Shown here in pieces: positions 7,093 to 14,130 of a stretch of DNA of 20,438 bases. The first letter of the stretch is position 1, and each line of letters opens with the position of its first letter. The notes under the pieces were generated by a model. The model had not been told where the DNA came from, did not search any database, and saw nothing but the letters and a program-made list of their open reading frames with translations. Source of the DNA: Chitinophaga pinensis (GTDB taxonomy: Bacteria; Bacteroidota; Bacteroidia; Chitinophagales; Chitinophagaceae); NCBI GenBank assembly GCA_943331145.2, contig CALQKL020000010.1:1-20438 (forward strand), in the 5' to 3' direction. Position numbers and translations under genes: made by a program.

Positions 7093-8685
7093 TTACCTCA
7101 TTTTCTTATACGCATTAATCAACCCATTTGTAGAGCTGTCGTGGGTTTCAATCGTTTCGTTGCTCTCTAGTTCTGGTAGAATTTTATTTGCCAAAACTTT
7201 CCCTAATTCAACACCCCATTGATCAAAACTGTAGATATTCCAAATGACACCTTGCGTAAATATTTTATGCTCATAATAAGCGGTTAATTGACCAAGGGTA
7301 AATGGGGTTAATTTTTTTATTAGAAATGAATTGGTTGGACGGTTCCCTTCAAAAACACGATATGGATTTTCATGTTCAGTACCATTCATCAATGCTTCTG
7401 TTTGGGCAAAAAAGTTACTCAACAATTTTGGATGATGATCGCCCATTTCATTATGTGATTGAGCTGTTGCAATAAAATCACATGGTATAATTTGTGTTCC
7501 TTGATGTATTAGTTGATAAAAAGCATGTTGTCCATTTGTACCAGGTTCGCCCCATATTACAGGCCCTGTTTGATATGCTACTTTTTCGCCGTTTCTATCA
7601 ATATACTTACCATTGCTTTCCATATTCCCTTGTTGGAAATATGCTGCAAAACGATGTAAATATTGGTCGTAAGGAAGAATGGCTTCGGTAGGAGCGCCAA
7701 TAAAATTTCTATTCCAGATGCCAATCAATGCCATTAAAACTGGAATGTTATTTTCAAAAGCAGTTGTTTTAAAATGAACATCCGCAGCATGAGCACCTTT
7801 TAATAAATCTTCAAAATGAGTATAACCAATGGTTAAAGCAATAGACAAACCAATGGCACTCCATAAACTGTAGCGTCCACCAACCCAATCCCAAAATTCA
7901 AACATGTTTTTTGTATCAATGCCAAAAACGGCAACGGCTTCTGCATTTGTGCTTAATGCCACAAAATGTTTCGCAATATCTGATTCTGTACCGCCATTTT
8001 GCAAAAACCAATGACGCGCAGAATGCGCATTGGTCATGGTTTCTTGTGTGGTAAATGTTTTACTCGCAATTAAAAACAAGGTTTCATCTGCTTGAACTTT
8101 TTTCAATGTTTCCGCAATATGCGTACCATCAACATTGCTCACAAAATAGGTTTGAATGCCTTCAACCCAATACGGTTTTAAGGCTTCTGTTACCATAACT
8201 GGCCCCAAATCACTTCCACCAATTCCGATATTTACGATGTTTTTTATTTTCTTACCATTATAACCTTTCCACGTTCCTTCATGAACAGATGAACAAAAAT
8301 CCTTCATCTGATCAAGCACTTTTTTAATATCGATTTTGATATTTTTCCCTTCGAACAAAATTGGAGCTTCAGTAAAATCCCTTAAAGCCGTGTGAAGAAC
8401 AGCCCTGTTTTCGGTTTCATTAATTTTCTCTCCAGAGAACATAGCCGATATCGCTTTGGGCAATTCACATGCATTAGCCAAATCAATAAGTTGAGATAAT
8501 GTCTCTTTATCAATACTATTTTTTGAATAGTCAAACAGTATATCTTGATGCTGTGTTGAAAATGCTTCAAATCGAGTTGAATTATTTTGAAAAAGATCTT
8601 TAATACAAATGCTTTTCTTTTGCTTGTAGGTATCTTGTAAAATAGACCATTCCTTAGTTTTTATCGGGTTGATTTTAGATAACAT
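7093..8685 (-). CDS. pgi: Glucose-6-phosphate isomerase
   Basis: The 530-residue enzyme interconverts glucose 6-phosphate and fructose 6-phosphate in the cytoplasm, linking glycolysis, gluconeogenesis and sugar-nucleotide supply. It has the two sugar-isomerase lobes with NIGIGGSDLGP (about 152-162), the SNVDGTHI loop near 183, GGRYSLWSAIGL from 279, and GEPGTNGQHAFYQLIHQG from 379. Expected catalytic residues are visible: Glu356 in the MESNGK motif, His387 and Lys496 in GVELGK. The C-terminal HDSSTNGLINAYK is the usual family ending. Length is close to the usual 545-550 residues. It follows ltaE by 28 bases on the same strand, so the two probably form an operon in which pgi is second. Confidence 0.97.
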   Translation of the reverse strand: MLSKINPIKTKEWSILQDTYKQKKSICIKDLFQNNSTRFEAFSTQHQDILFDYSKNSIDKETLSQLIDLANACELPKAISAMFSGEKINETENRAVLHTALRDFTEAPILFEGKNIKIDIKKVLDQMKDFCSSVHEGTWKGYNGKKIKNIVNIGIGGSDLGPVMVTEALKPYWVEGIQTYFVSNVDGTHIAETLKKVQADETLFLIASKTFTTQETMTNAHSARHWFLQNGGTESDIAKHFVALSTNAEAVAVFGIDTKNMFEFWDWVGGRYSLWSAIGLSIALTIGYTHFEDLLKGAHAADVHFKTTAFENNIPVLMALIGIWNRNFIGAPTEAILPYDQYLHRFAAYFQQGNMESNGKYIDRNGEKVAYQTGPVIWGEPGTNGQHAFYQLIHQGTQIIPCDFIATAQSHNEMGDHHPKLLSNFFAQTEALMNGTEHENPYRVFEGNRPTNSFLIKKLTPFTLGQLTAYYEHKIFTQGVIWNIYSFDQWGVELGKVLANKILPELESNETIETHDSSTNGLINAYKKMR

Positions 8686-8713
8686 TTTATTTATTTTTTT
8701 AGGAAATTAAAAT

Positions 8714-9730
8714 TTACATTTTTTGAATCAATTCAATTAATTGATGAACCATTGATTCTGTAACATCCAAATGGGTTACCATTCTGATATGTGTTTTTGA
8801 AATGGGGATACATAATACGCCATGAAATTTAAAAAACTCAGTAAGGGTATAGGCGTTGTAAGACCCTATAACTTCAAAAATAATCATGTTGGTTTCAATA
8901 GGTAACATTTTACCAATAAAGCTCTTTTTAATAAAAGCATGACCTATTTCCTTGGCATGAAAATGATCTATAGCCAATCTTTCGAAATTATTATCAATGG
9001 CATAAATACCAGCAGCTGCTAAATATCCTGCTTGACGCATCCCGCCTCCCATTACTTTTCTAACCCTTCTGGCCTTTTTGATAAAAGCCTCATCTCCAAT
9101 TAAAACACTTCCTACGGGAGCGCCCAATCCTTTACTCAAACAAACAGAAATGCTGTTAAATATTGCCCCATAATCTTCCGGATTTTCTTTTTGCGCAACT
9201 AACGCGTTCCAAATTCGAGCACCGTCCAAATGTAATGGCAACTCATTTTCAATACAAACTTTTTGAATTTGTTTTAGATCTTCCATTTGATAACAACTTC
9301 CGCCACCACGATTACAGGTGTTTTCAATTGAAACCAATCCTGTAATTGGTTTATGAATGTCATCTGAGTTAATGCCATCTAATACTTGGCTGGCATTTAT
9401 TTTCCCTCGATCACCTTCAATTAACCTTGCTTGACAACCACTATTTGAAGCAATGCCACCACCTTCATAAATATAAATATGACTCATTTTTTCACAAATC
9501 ACTTCATACCCAGGTTGAGTGTGGCATTTGATGGCTATTTGGTTGGTCATGGTACCACTTGGACAAAACAAGGCAGCCTGTTTTCCAAACAATTTCGCCA
9601 TTTTAGCCTCTAGCAAATTAACCGTTTCATCTTCCCCAAAAACATCATCACCAACAGGAGCTTGGCTCATGGCTTGTATCATTTCCAAGCTGGGTTTAGT
9701 AAATGTATCTGAACGTAAATCTATTGTCAT
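8714..9730 (-). CDS. ltaE: Low-specificity L-threonine aldolase
   Basis: This pyridoxal-phosphate enzyme cleaves L-threonine and allo-threonine to glycine and acetaldehyde. The protein begins TIDLRSDTFTKPS, the family start, and shows GDDVFGED, the FCPSGTMTNQ phosphate-binding loop, LHLDGARIWNA with the cofactor-binding Asp, and SVCLSKGLGAPVGSVL with the Schiff-base Lys at about residue 200. An upstream in-frame ATG at 9751 would add seven residues (MIYYICS). I prefer 9730 because homologues begin at MTIDLRSD and because a TAnnTTTG promoter box lies between the two ATGs, making the upstream one unlikely to be on the mRNA. The protein is then 338 residues. It is the first gene of the ltaE-pgi pair. 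Confidence 0.93.
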   Translation of the reverse strand: MTIDLRSDTFTKPSLEMIQAMSQAPVGDDVFGEDETVNLLEAKMAKLFGKQAALFCPSGTMTNQIAIKCHTQPGYEVICEKMSHIYIYEGGGIASNSGCQARLIEGDRGKINASQVLDGINSDDIHKPITGLVSIENTCNRGGGSCYQMEDLKQIQKVCIENELPLHLDGARIWNALVAQKENPEDYGAIFNSISVCLSKGLGAPVGSVLIGDEAFIKKARRVRKVMGGGMRQAGYLAAAGIYAIDNNFERLAIDHFHAKEIGHAFIKKSFIGKMLPIETNMIIFEVIGSYNAYTLTEFFKFHGVLCIPISKTHIRMVTHLDVTESMVHQLIELIQKM

Positions 9731-9734
9731 GCTA

Positions 9735-9742
9735 CAAATGTA
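9735..9742 (-). promoter_or_regulatory. -7 box placing the ltaE transcript start at the ATG
   Basis: On the minus strand TACATTTG (TAnnTTTG) ends four bases before the ATG at 9730. With TA aligned to -12/-11, position +1 falls on the A of the ATG, suggesting a leaderless mRNA. No good -33 TTG is seen. Confidence 0.45.
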
Positions 9743-9798
9743 ATAAATCAAATTGCTTCTAAATCGTTTAATGCTAATTGCTTTTAAAATTCCTACAA

Positions 9799-9857
9799 CC
9801 CACGGTTTAAACCGTGGGCTATAAAATAATATCTACCATACAACCATTAAAATGGTT
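9799..9857. repeat. REP-like composite palindrome
   Basis: A perfect 20-base palindrome, CCCACGGTTTAAACCGTGGG at 9799-9818, is followed 23 bases later by a second inverted repeat, AACCATT at 9842-9848 and AATGGTT at 9851-9857. This pairing of a GC-edged and an AT-rich palindrome resembles dispersed extragenic palindromes of Bacteroidota, some of which are mobilised in trans by REP-associated Y1 transposases. No transposase is in the window. Confidence 0.6.
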
Positions 9858-10014
9858 TAATTAACCCATTTAATACACGATAATTTTCGATTTTTTACTT
9901 TTGAATTTTTCCTTTTTACTTCCAAAATTCTTAAACATTATATTATAAAAAATTAATTATAATAATTTCATTTTCTAATTTTGAAAATTGCTATGAAATA
10001 TAAAAATCAAATAT

Positions 10015-10022
10015 TACCTTTG
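10015..10022 (+). promoter_or_regulatory. Probable -7 box of the sigma factor gene
   Basis: TACCTTTG fits TAnnTTTG. A TTG at 9988-9990 could serve as -33, but the spacing of 24 bases is longer than usual. The transcript would start near 10027, leaving a leader of about 104 bases. Confidence 0.45.
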
Positions 10023-10130
10023 GCGAATGATTAAGATTTGTGTGGAAAGTGTTTTTTCTGTTCCCCATGCAACTTTTTTCTTTCCTAAATTGTTTTATTA
10101 TTTACTAAACTCCGAACTTAAAAACAAACG

Positions 10131-10988
10131 ATGAGACAACTCAAAATTGCAACCCAGATTACCAATCGTGATTCGCAAGCCGTAGAAAAATATCTTCAGG
10201 AAATCTCTAAAATTTCGATGATTACTCCAGAAGAAGAAACAATCTTGGCTCAAAAAATCAAAATGGGTGATCAACGTGCTTTGGATAAATTAGTGCAAGC
10301 AAACTTAAGATTCGTGGTTTCTGTAGCTAAACAATATCAACATCAAGGTTTATCATTAAGTGATTTAATAAACGAAGGAAATCTTGGTTTAATTAAAGCA
10401 GCTCAACGTTTTGATGAAACTAAAGGTTTTAAATTTATATCTTACGCAGTTTGGTGGATTCGTCAATCTATTTTACAAGCTTTGGCAGAACAAGGAAGAT
10501 TGGTTCGTTTGCCACAAAATAAAATTGGTACTTACAATAAAGCAAATAAAGCTTATATGGCTTTCGAACAAGAACACGAAAGAGAACCATCTACAGAAGA
10601 ATTGGCTGAATTATTGGAAATGAGTGAAACTGAAATCAACAACATTTTCCAAAGCAATACCCGTCATACTTCATTAGATGCGCCAGTGCATGAAGCTGAA
10701 GATGTGGCAATGGGCGATTTATTAAAAGGTGCCGACGAAACGGATGAAGATGTAATGCATGATTCATTAAAAAATGAAATCCGTCGTGTATTAAAATCTT
10801 TAAGTCCCCGTGAAGCTGAAATCGTAAATGCATATTTTGGTTTGGATGGAGAAAATGGTGTTACTATTGAACAAATTGGACAGAAATACGATTTAACCAA
10901 AGAACGTATTCGTCAAATTAAAGAAAGAGCCATCAAAAGATTACAAAAAGCACGCTACAGTGGCGCATTAAAAGCTTACTTAGGATAG
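10131..10988 (+). CDS. rpoD: Primary RNA polymerase sigma factor (sigma-70 family)
   Basis: The 285-residue protein is the short Bacteroidota housekeeping sigma factor. It lacks region 1.1 and the large non-conserved insert of proteobacterial RpoD. Region 1.2 is near residues 16-48. Region 2 is at about 56-125 and contains NLRFVVSVAKQYQHQGLSLSDLINEGN... in part and the -10 melting and recognition helix FISYAVWWIRQSI. Region 3 is near 140-205, and region 4 has the -35-binding helix-turn-helix VTIEQIGQKYDLTKERIRQI near 242-262. It directs core polymerase to housekeeping promoters, in this phylum TTG / TAnnTTTG. Codon use looks more biased than in neighbouring genes, as expected for a well-expressed gene. 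It is monocistronic, with a strong terminator. Confidence 0.95.
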   Translation: MRQLKIATQITNRDSQAVEKYLQEISKISMITPEEETILAQKIKMGDQRALDKLVQANLRFVVSVAKQYQHQGLSLSDLINEGNLGLIKAAQRFDETKGFKFISYAVWWIRQSILQALAEQGRLVRLPQNKIGTYNKANKAYMAFEQEHEREPSTEELAELLEMSETEINNIFQSNTRHTSLDAPVHEAEDVAMGDLLKGADETDEDVMHDSLKNEIRRVLKSLSPREAEIVNAYFGLDGENGVTIEQIGQKYDLTKERIRQIKERAIKRLQKARYSGALKAYLG

Positions 10989-11006
10989 TTTTAAAAACAA
11001 TATTTC

Positions 11007-11037
11007 AAAACCCCGAATTTTTTCGGGGTTTTTTATT
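11007..11037 (+). terminator. Rho-independent terminator of rpoD
   Basis: AAAACCCCGAA at 11007-11017 pairs perfectly with TTCGGGGTTTT at 11022-11032 around a TTTT loop and runs into a T tract. The stem has five GC pairs, and the A and T tracts on both sides would allow function in either direction. Confidence 0.92.
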
Positions 11038-11068
11038 TTATAATACCAACAATAAGCGCATAATCATT

Positions 11069-11076
11069 TAATTTTG
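11069..11076 (+). promoter_or_regulatory. -7 box placing the DUF4249 transcript start at the ATG
   Basis: TAATTTTG fits TAnnTTTG and ends four bases before the ATG at 11081, so the expected +1 is the A of the ATG. No -33 TTG is visible. The only other space for a promoter is the 40 bases after the rpoD terminator. Confidence 0.4.
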
Positions 11077-11080
11077 TTTT

Positions 11081-11956
11081 ATGCAAAAATTAGGTTGGAT
11101 TTTTTTATTGATTATTCTAACATCTTGCGAGAAAGACATCAATTTCAATTTAGATGAATCGGCGCCAACTTTAGTTGTTGAGGCAGAAATTGAAAGCAAT
11201 TTACCGCCAAGGGTAGTACTCACAAAAAGCACTTCTTATTTTAGCGAACTCACCCCAGAAATTTACCTCAATTCATTTGTACGCAATGCGGAAGTGTATA
11301 TTTCAAATGGCACACTGACACATAAACTAAAAGAATATGCTCAACCTATATTTTTAGGCATCAATACCTATTATTATGGGATAGACTCTAGCGATTTAGG
11401 CACTTCTTTTATAGGAGAATTTAATAAAAACTATAACCTTCGAATTATTTCTGAAGGAAAAGAATATCTATCAACTACGAAAATACCTTCATTAGATTGG
11501 TTTCCAGATTCATTATTCTTCAAGCCAATTCCGTTCAATCCAGATACAAATTCAAGGGCAATGTTTGTGCATGCTACTGAACCTCGTGGATTAGGCAATT
11601 ATTGCAGATATTTTACAAAAAAAAATAGTGAACGTTTTTTACCAGGGCCGAATTCTGTTTTTACCGACCAAGTGATTGATGGAACTACATATACCATTCA
11701 AGTACAGCCAGGTGTAGATAGAAATGCTGGTTTTAATTTAGATAGTAATTTCATTAGAAAAAATGATACCATAACTTTGAAATTTTGTAATATTGATCGT
11801 GCTACATATAATTTCTGGAATACTTGGGAATTTGCCAATCAAAGCATTGGAAATCCTTTTACTCAACCAGGTAAAGTATTGGGAAATATTTCAAATGGAG
11901 CATTGGGTTCATTTTGTGGATATGCGGCATGGTACAGAACTGAAATCGTAAAATAA
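11081..11956 (+). CDS. DUF4249 family lipoprotein
   Basis: The 291-residue protein has a lipoprotein signal peptide with lipobox LTSC (Cys16) followed by EKDINF, so it should be lipidated and placed in the envelope. The body matches DUF4249: an early PTLVVEAEIESNLPPRVVLTKS segment followed by a beta-rich core, and the GNISNGALGSFCGYAAWY ending. These proteins usually sit next to a TonB-dependent receptor and are thought to act with it at the outer membrane; function is unproven. Here there is no adjacent receptor: the upstream neighbour is rpoD and the downstream one is trxB, 15 bases away. It may therefore be the first gene of the run that continues to 16098. Confidence 0.8.
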   Translation: MQKLGWIFLLIILTSCEKDINFNLDESAPTLVVEAEIESNLPPRVVLTKSTSYFSELTPEIYLNSFVRNAEVYISNGTLTHKLKEYAQPIFLGINTYYYGIDSSDLGTSFIGEFNKNYNLRIISEGKEYLSTTKIPSLDWFPDSLFFKPIPFNPDTNSRAMFVHATEPRGLGNYCRYFTKKNSERFLPGPNSVFTDQVIDGTTYTIQVQPGVDRNAGFNLDSNFIRKNDTITLKFCNIDRATYNFWNTWEFANQSIGNPFTQPGKVLGNISNGALGSFCGYAAWYRTEIVK

Positions 11957-11971
11957 ATTAATTAAAAAAAT

Positions 11972-12919
11972 ATGGAAATGTTAAAAAATGAACAAGTGGG
12001 TTGTTTGATTATTGGATCTGGTCCAGCAGGATATACCGCTGCAATTTATGCTTCTCGTGCAAATTTACACCCTGTATTGTATCAGGGAATTCAACCAGGC
12101 GGACAATTAACCATTACTACAGAAGTAGAAAATTATCCAGGATATCCTGAAGGAATTCAAGGTCCGGAAATGATGGTGCATTTTGAAAATCAAGCAAAAA
12201 GAATGGGCGCTGATATTCGATACGGACTTGCAACAGCAGTTGATTTTTCTACTCATCCATTAAAGGTTCAAATTGATGAAGAAAAATGGATTGAGGCACA
12301 TTCTGTAATTATAAGTACCGGCGCATCTGCAAAATGGTTGGGCTTACCAAGTGAGCAAAGATTAAATGGTTATGGAGTAAGTGCATGTGCTGTATGTGAT
12401 GGATTTTTCTTTAAAGGAAAAGAAGTGGCGATAGTTGGAGCAGGGGATACCGCAGCTGAAGAAGCATTATACCTTTCAAAATTATGTACAACCGTACACA
12501 TGATTGTGCGCAAAGGTCAAATGCGTGCTAGTAAAGTGATGCAAGAAAGAGTGCTAAAAACAGAGAACATTAAAGTTTATTGGAACTCAGAAACTGATGA
12601 AATTATTGGCGATAAAAAAGTGGAAGCCGTTAGATTAAAAAACAATCAAACACAAGAATTAACAACAGTTCCAGTAAGTGCTTTTTTTGTGGCTATCGGA
12701 CATGAACCCAATAGTGGCATTTTTAAAGGATGGATTGACATGGACGAAACAGGATATATTAACACCATTCCAGGAACAAGCAAAACCAATATAGAAGGCG
12801 TTTTTGCCGCTGGAGATGTACAAGATAAAACATATCGTCAGGCAGTAACTGCAGCAGGAAGTGGATGTATGGCGGCTTTAGATGCAGAAAGATATTTAGG
12901 CGAAAAGGGCTTACATTAA
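11972..12919 (+). CDS. trxB: Thioredoxin-disulfide reductase
   Basis: The 315-residue flavoprotein passes electrons from NADPH to thioredoxin in the cytoplasm. It has the FAD-binding GSGPAG at 15-20, a second FAD segment GGQLTITTEVENYPG near 43-57, the redox-active CAVC pair Cys139/Cys142, the NADPH-binding GAGDTA at 156-161, and the C-terminal GVFAAGDVQDKTYRQAVTAA signature. Length and domain order are those of low-molecular-weight TrxB. A second ATG two codons downstream (11978) could also serve as start. It is 15 bases after the DUF4249 gene and 31 before folB. No thioredoxin gene is in the window. Confidence 0.95.
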   Translation: MEMLKNEQVGCLIIGSGPAGYTAAIYASRANLHPVLYQGIQPGGQLTITTEVENYPGYPEGIQGPEMMVHFENQAKRMGADIRYGLATAVDFSTHPLKVQIDEEKWIEAHSVIISTGASAKWLGLPSEQRLNGYGVSACAVCDGFFFKGKEVAIVGAGDTAAEEALYLSKLCTTVHMIVRKGQMRASKVMQERVLKTENIKVYWNSETDEIIGDKKVEAVRLKNNQTQELTTVPVSAFFVAIGHEPNSGIFKGWIDMDETGYINTIPGTSKTNIEGVFAAGDVQDKTYRQAVTAAGSGCMAALDAERYLGEKGLH

Positions 12920-12950
12920 TATTATTTAGGAAACCATTTTAATTGGAATC

Positions 12951-13304
12951 GTGTACACCATCTATTTAAATAATCTTCATTTTCATGCATATCATGGATT
13001 GTTTGAAGAAGAAAAAATTATTGGCAATGAATTTATAGTAAACGTAGAAATTGCTTTGTCAAATGTGGATTTCATTGATGAACTTAATCAAACGATTGAT
13101 TATTCTATGGTGTATAAAATCATTCAGGATAAAATGAGTATTCCAACACCACTTTTAGAAACGCTTCTTGCCAATATTTCTAATGCTATTTATGTTTATG
13201 ATAATCGCATAAAAGAAATCAGTATCAAAATAGAAAAAAAACATCCTCCGATTCAAAACTTTACAGGAAATGTAGCGGTTTCTTTTAAAAAATCTTTTCA
13301 GTAA
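12951..13304 (+). CDS. folB: Dihydroneopterin aldolase
   Basis: The 117-residue protein belongs to the FolB family, which converts 7,8-dihydroneopterin to 6-hydroxymethyl-dihydropterin and glycolaldehyde in folate synthesis. It shows AYHGLFEEEKIIGNEF with the active-site Glu region at 19-21, the TIDYSMVYKII motif, LLETLLANIS with the pterin-anchoring Glu, and ISIKIEKKHPP with the expected catalytic Lys. Members form octamers of tetramer rings. The start is a GTG at 12951, placed two residues before the first beta strand as in homologues. It sits 31 bases after trxB and 25 before the TPR gene. No other folate gene is nearby. Confidence 0.9.
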   Translation: MYTIYLNNLHFHAYHGLFEEEKIIGNEFIVNVEIALSNVDFIDELNQTIDYSMVYKIIQDKMSIPTPLLETLLANISNAIYVYDNRIKEISIKIEKKHPPIQNFTGNVAVSFKKSFQ

Positions 13305-13329
13305 CTATCGATTTAATTTAAAAGATTTT

Positions 13330-14079
13330 ATGAAGTATTTCATTCCATTATTGATTTGTTTTTTTTCAAACATGCTTTATGGTCAGGATATTGAAAATCT
13401 ATTAAATGAAGCGCATACTTTAGAAGCTACTTTTAAAGAACATTCTGCATTAGAAAAATATCTAGAAGTTCAACGGATTCAACCCCTAAATCAAACAGCG
13501 CTTTATAAATGTGCTGAATTATTGGGCAAAATTGGTGCAAGGGAAAAAAATACTACAATTAGAGATAAAAAATATAGCAATGCCTTTTCATTTTCGAAAA
13601 TGCTATTAAAAAACTATCCAAATTCTGATCTAGCACATGAATCAATGTCTATCGTATTGGGAAGATTAGCTCTTACTAAATCAGGAAAAGAAAAAGTAGA
13701 TTACGTAAAAGAAATTAAACAACATGCCGAACAAGCCATAAAGATTAATCCAAATAATTTTAAAGCTTGGCACGTATTAGGCAGATGGCATTATGAAGTA
13801 AGCAGTTTAAATTTTATTGAAACAACAGCCATTCGTTTGTTATTTGGCGGAATGCCTAATGCCTCCTTTAAATTAGCCGTCAAAGCTTTCGAAAAAGCAG
13901 CTGAAATCAATGCGAAATTTTGTTTGAATTTTCTCGAACTCGCTAAATCTTATCACAAATTAAATCAAACAAATAAAGCAACTTTAATCTTAAAGCACTT
14001 GGTCAATTTACCCAACACAAATGAAGATGACCCTGAAATTAAGTTGAAAGCTTTGGGATATTTAAAATCATGGAATTAA
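13330..14079 (+). CDS. Exported TPR protein resembling RMDN family
   Basis: The 249-residue protein has a signal peptide (hydrophobic to about residue 16, cleavage likely after YGQ near 19) and several helical TPR-like repeats. From His148 it carries the pattern HVLGRWHYEVSSLNFIE, then LLFGGMPNASFKLAVKAFEKA, and later FLELAKSYHKL, which resembles eukaryotic RMDN (FAM82, regulator of microtubule dynamics) proteins and their bacterial relatives. The role in bacteria is unknown; a scaffold in the periplasm is an inference. It lies 25 bases after folB and 51 before the M1 peptidase, so it may share a transcript with them. Confidence 0.7.
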   Translation: MKYFIPLLICFFSNMLYGQDIENLLNEAHTLEATFKEHSALEKYLEVQRIQPLNQTALYKCAELLGKIGAREKNTTIRDKKYSNAFSFSKMLLKNYPNSDLAHESMSIVLGRLALTKSGKEKVDYVKEIKQHAEQAIKINPNNFKAWHVLGRWHYEVSSLNFIETTAIRLLFGGMPNASFKLAVKAFEKAAEINAKFCLNFLELAKSYHKLNQTNKATLILKHLVNLPNTNEDDPEIKLKALGYLKSWN

Positions 14080-14130
14080 AATTGCATTGGTTATATTTAT
14101 ATTTTATAATTTATCTACAAAATAAAATTC

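Larger units (their letters stand above)
9731..10130. other. Divergent gap between ltaE and rpoD
   Basis: This 400-base AT-rich region has no gene. From left to right it holds the ltaE promoter box, a 20-base REP-like palindrome with a smaller companion palindrome, a low-complexity stretch related to the AAAAGTCAAAA runs (about 9890-9930, opposite strand), and the likely rpoD promoter near 10015 with an untranslated leader of about 100 bases. I see no riboswitch-like structure or small ORF in the leader. Confidence 0.6.

Noticed and set aside
6778..7170. 130-codon open frame running through the convergent gap after the DUF4907 gene
   Set aside because: It overlaps DUF4907 and pgi in other frames, is built from the 8-base repeat units, and has no family-like motif.
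9799..9818. Regulator operator at the 20-base palindrome
   Set aside because: It is about 70 bases upstream of the ltaE start and about 200 from the rpoD box, and comes with a companion palindrome, which fits a REP element better than a repressor site.
10028..10130. Riboswitch or attenuator in the rpoD leader
   Set aside because: The leader of about 100 bases shows no stable paired structure, conserved aptamer-like pattern or small ORF.
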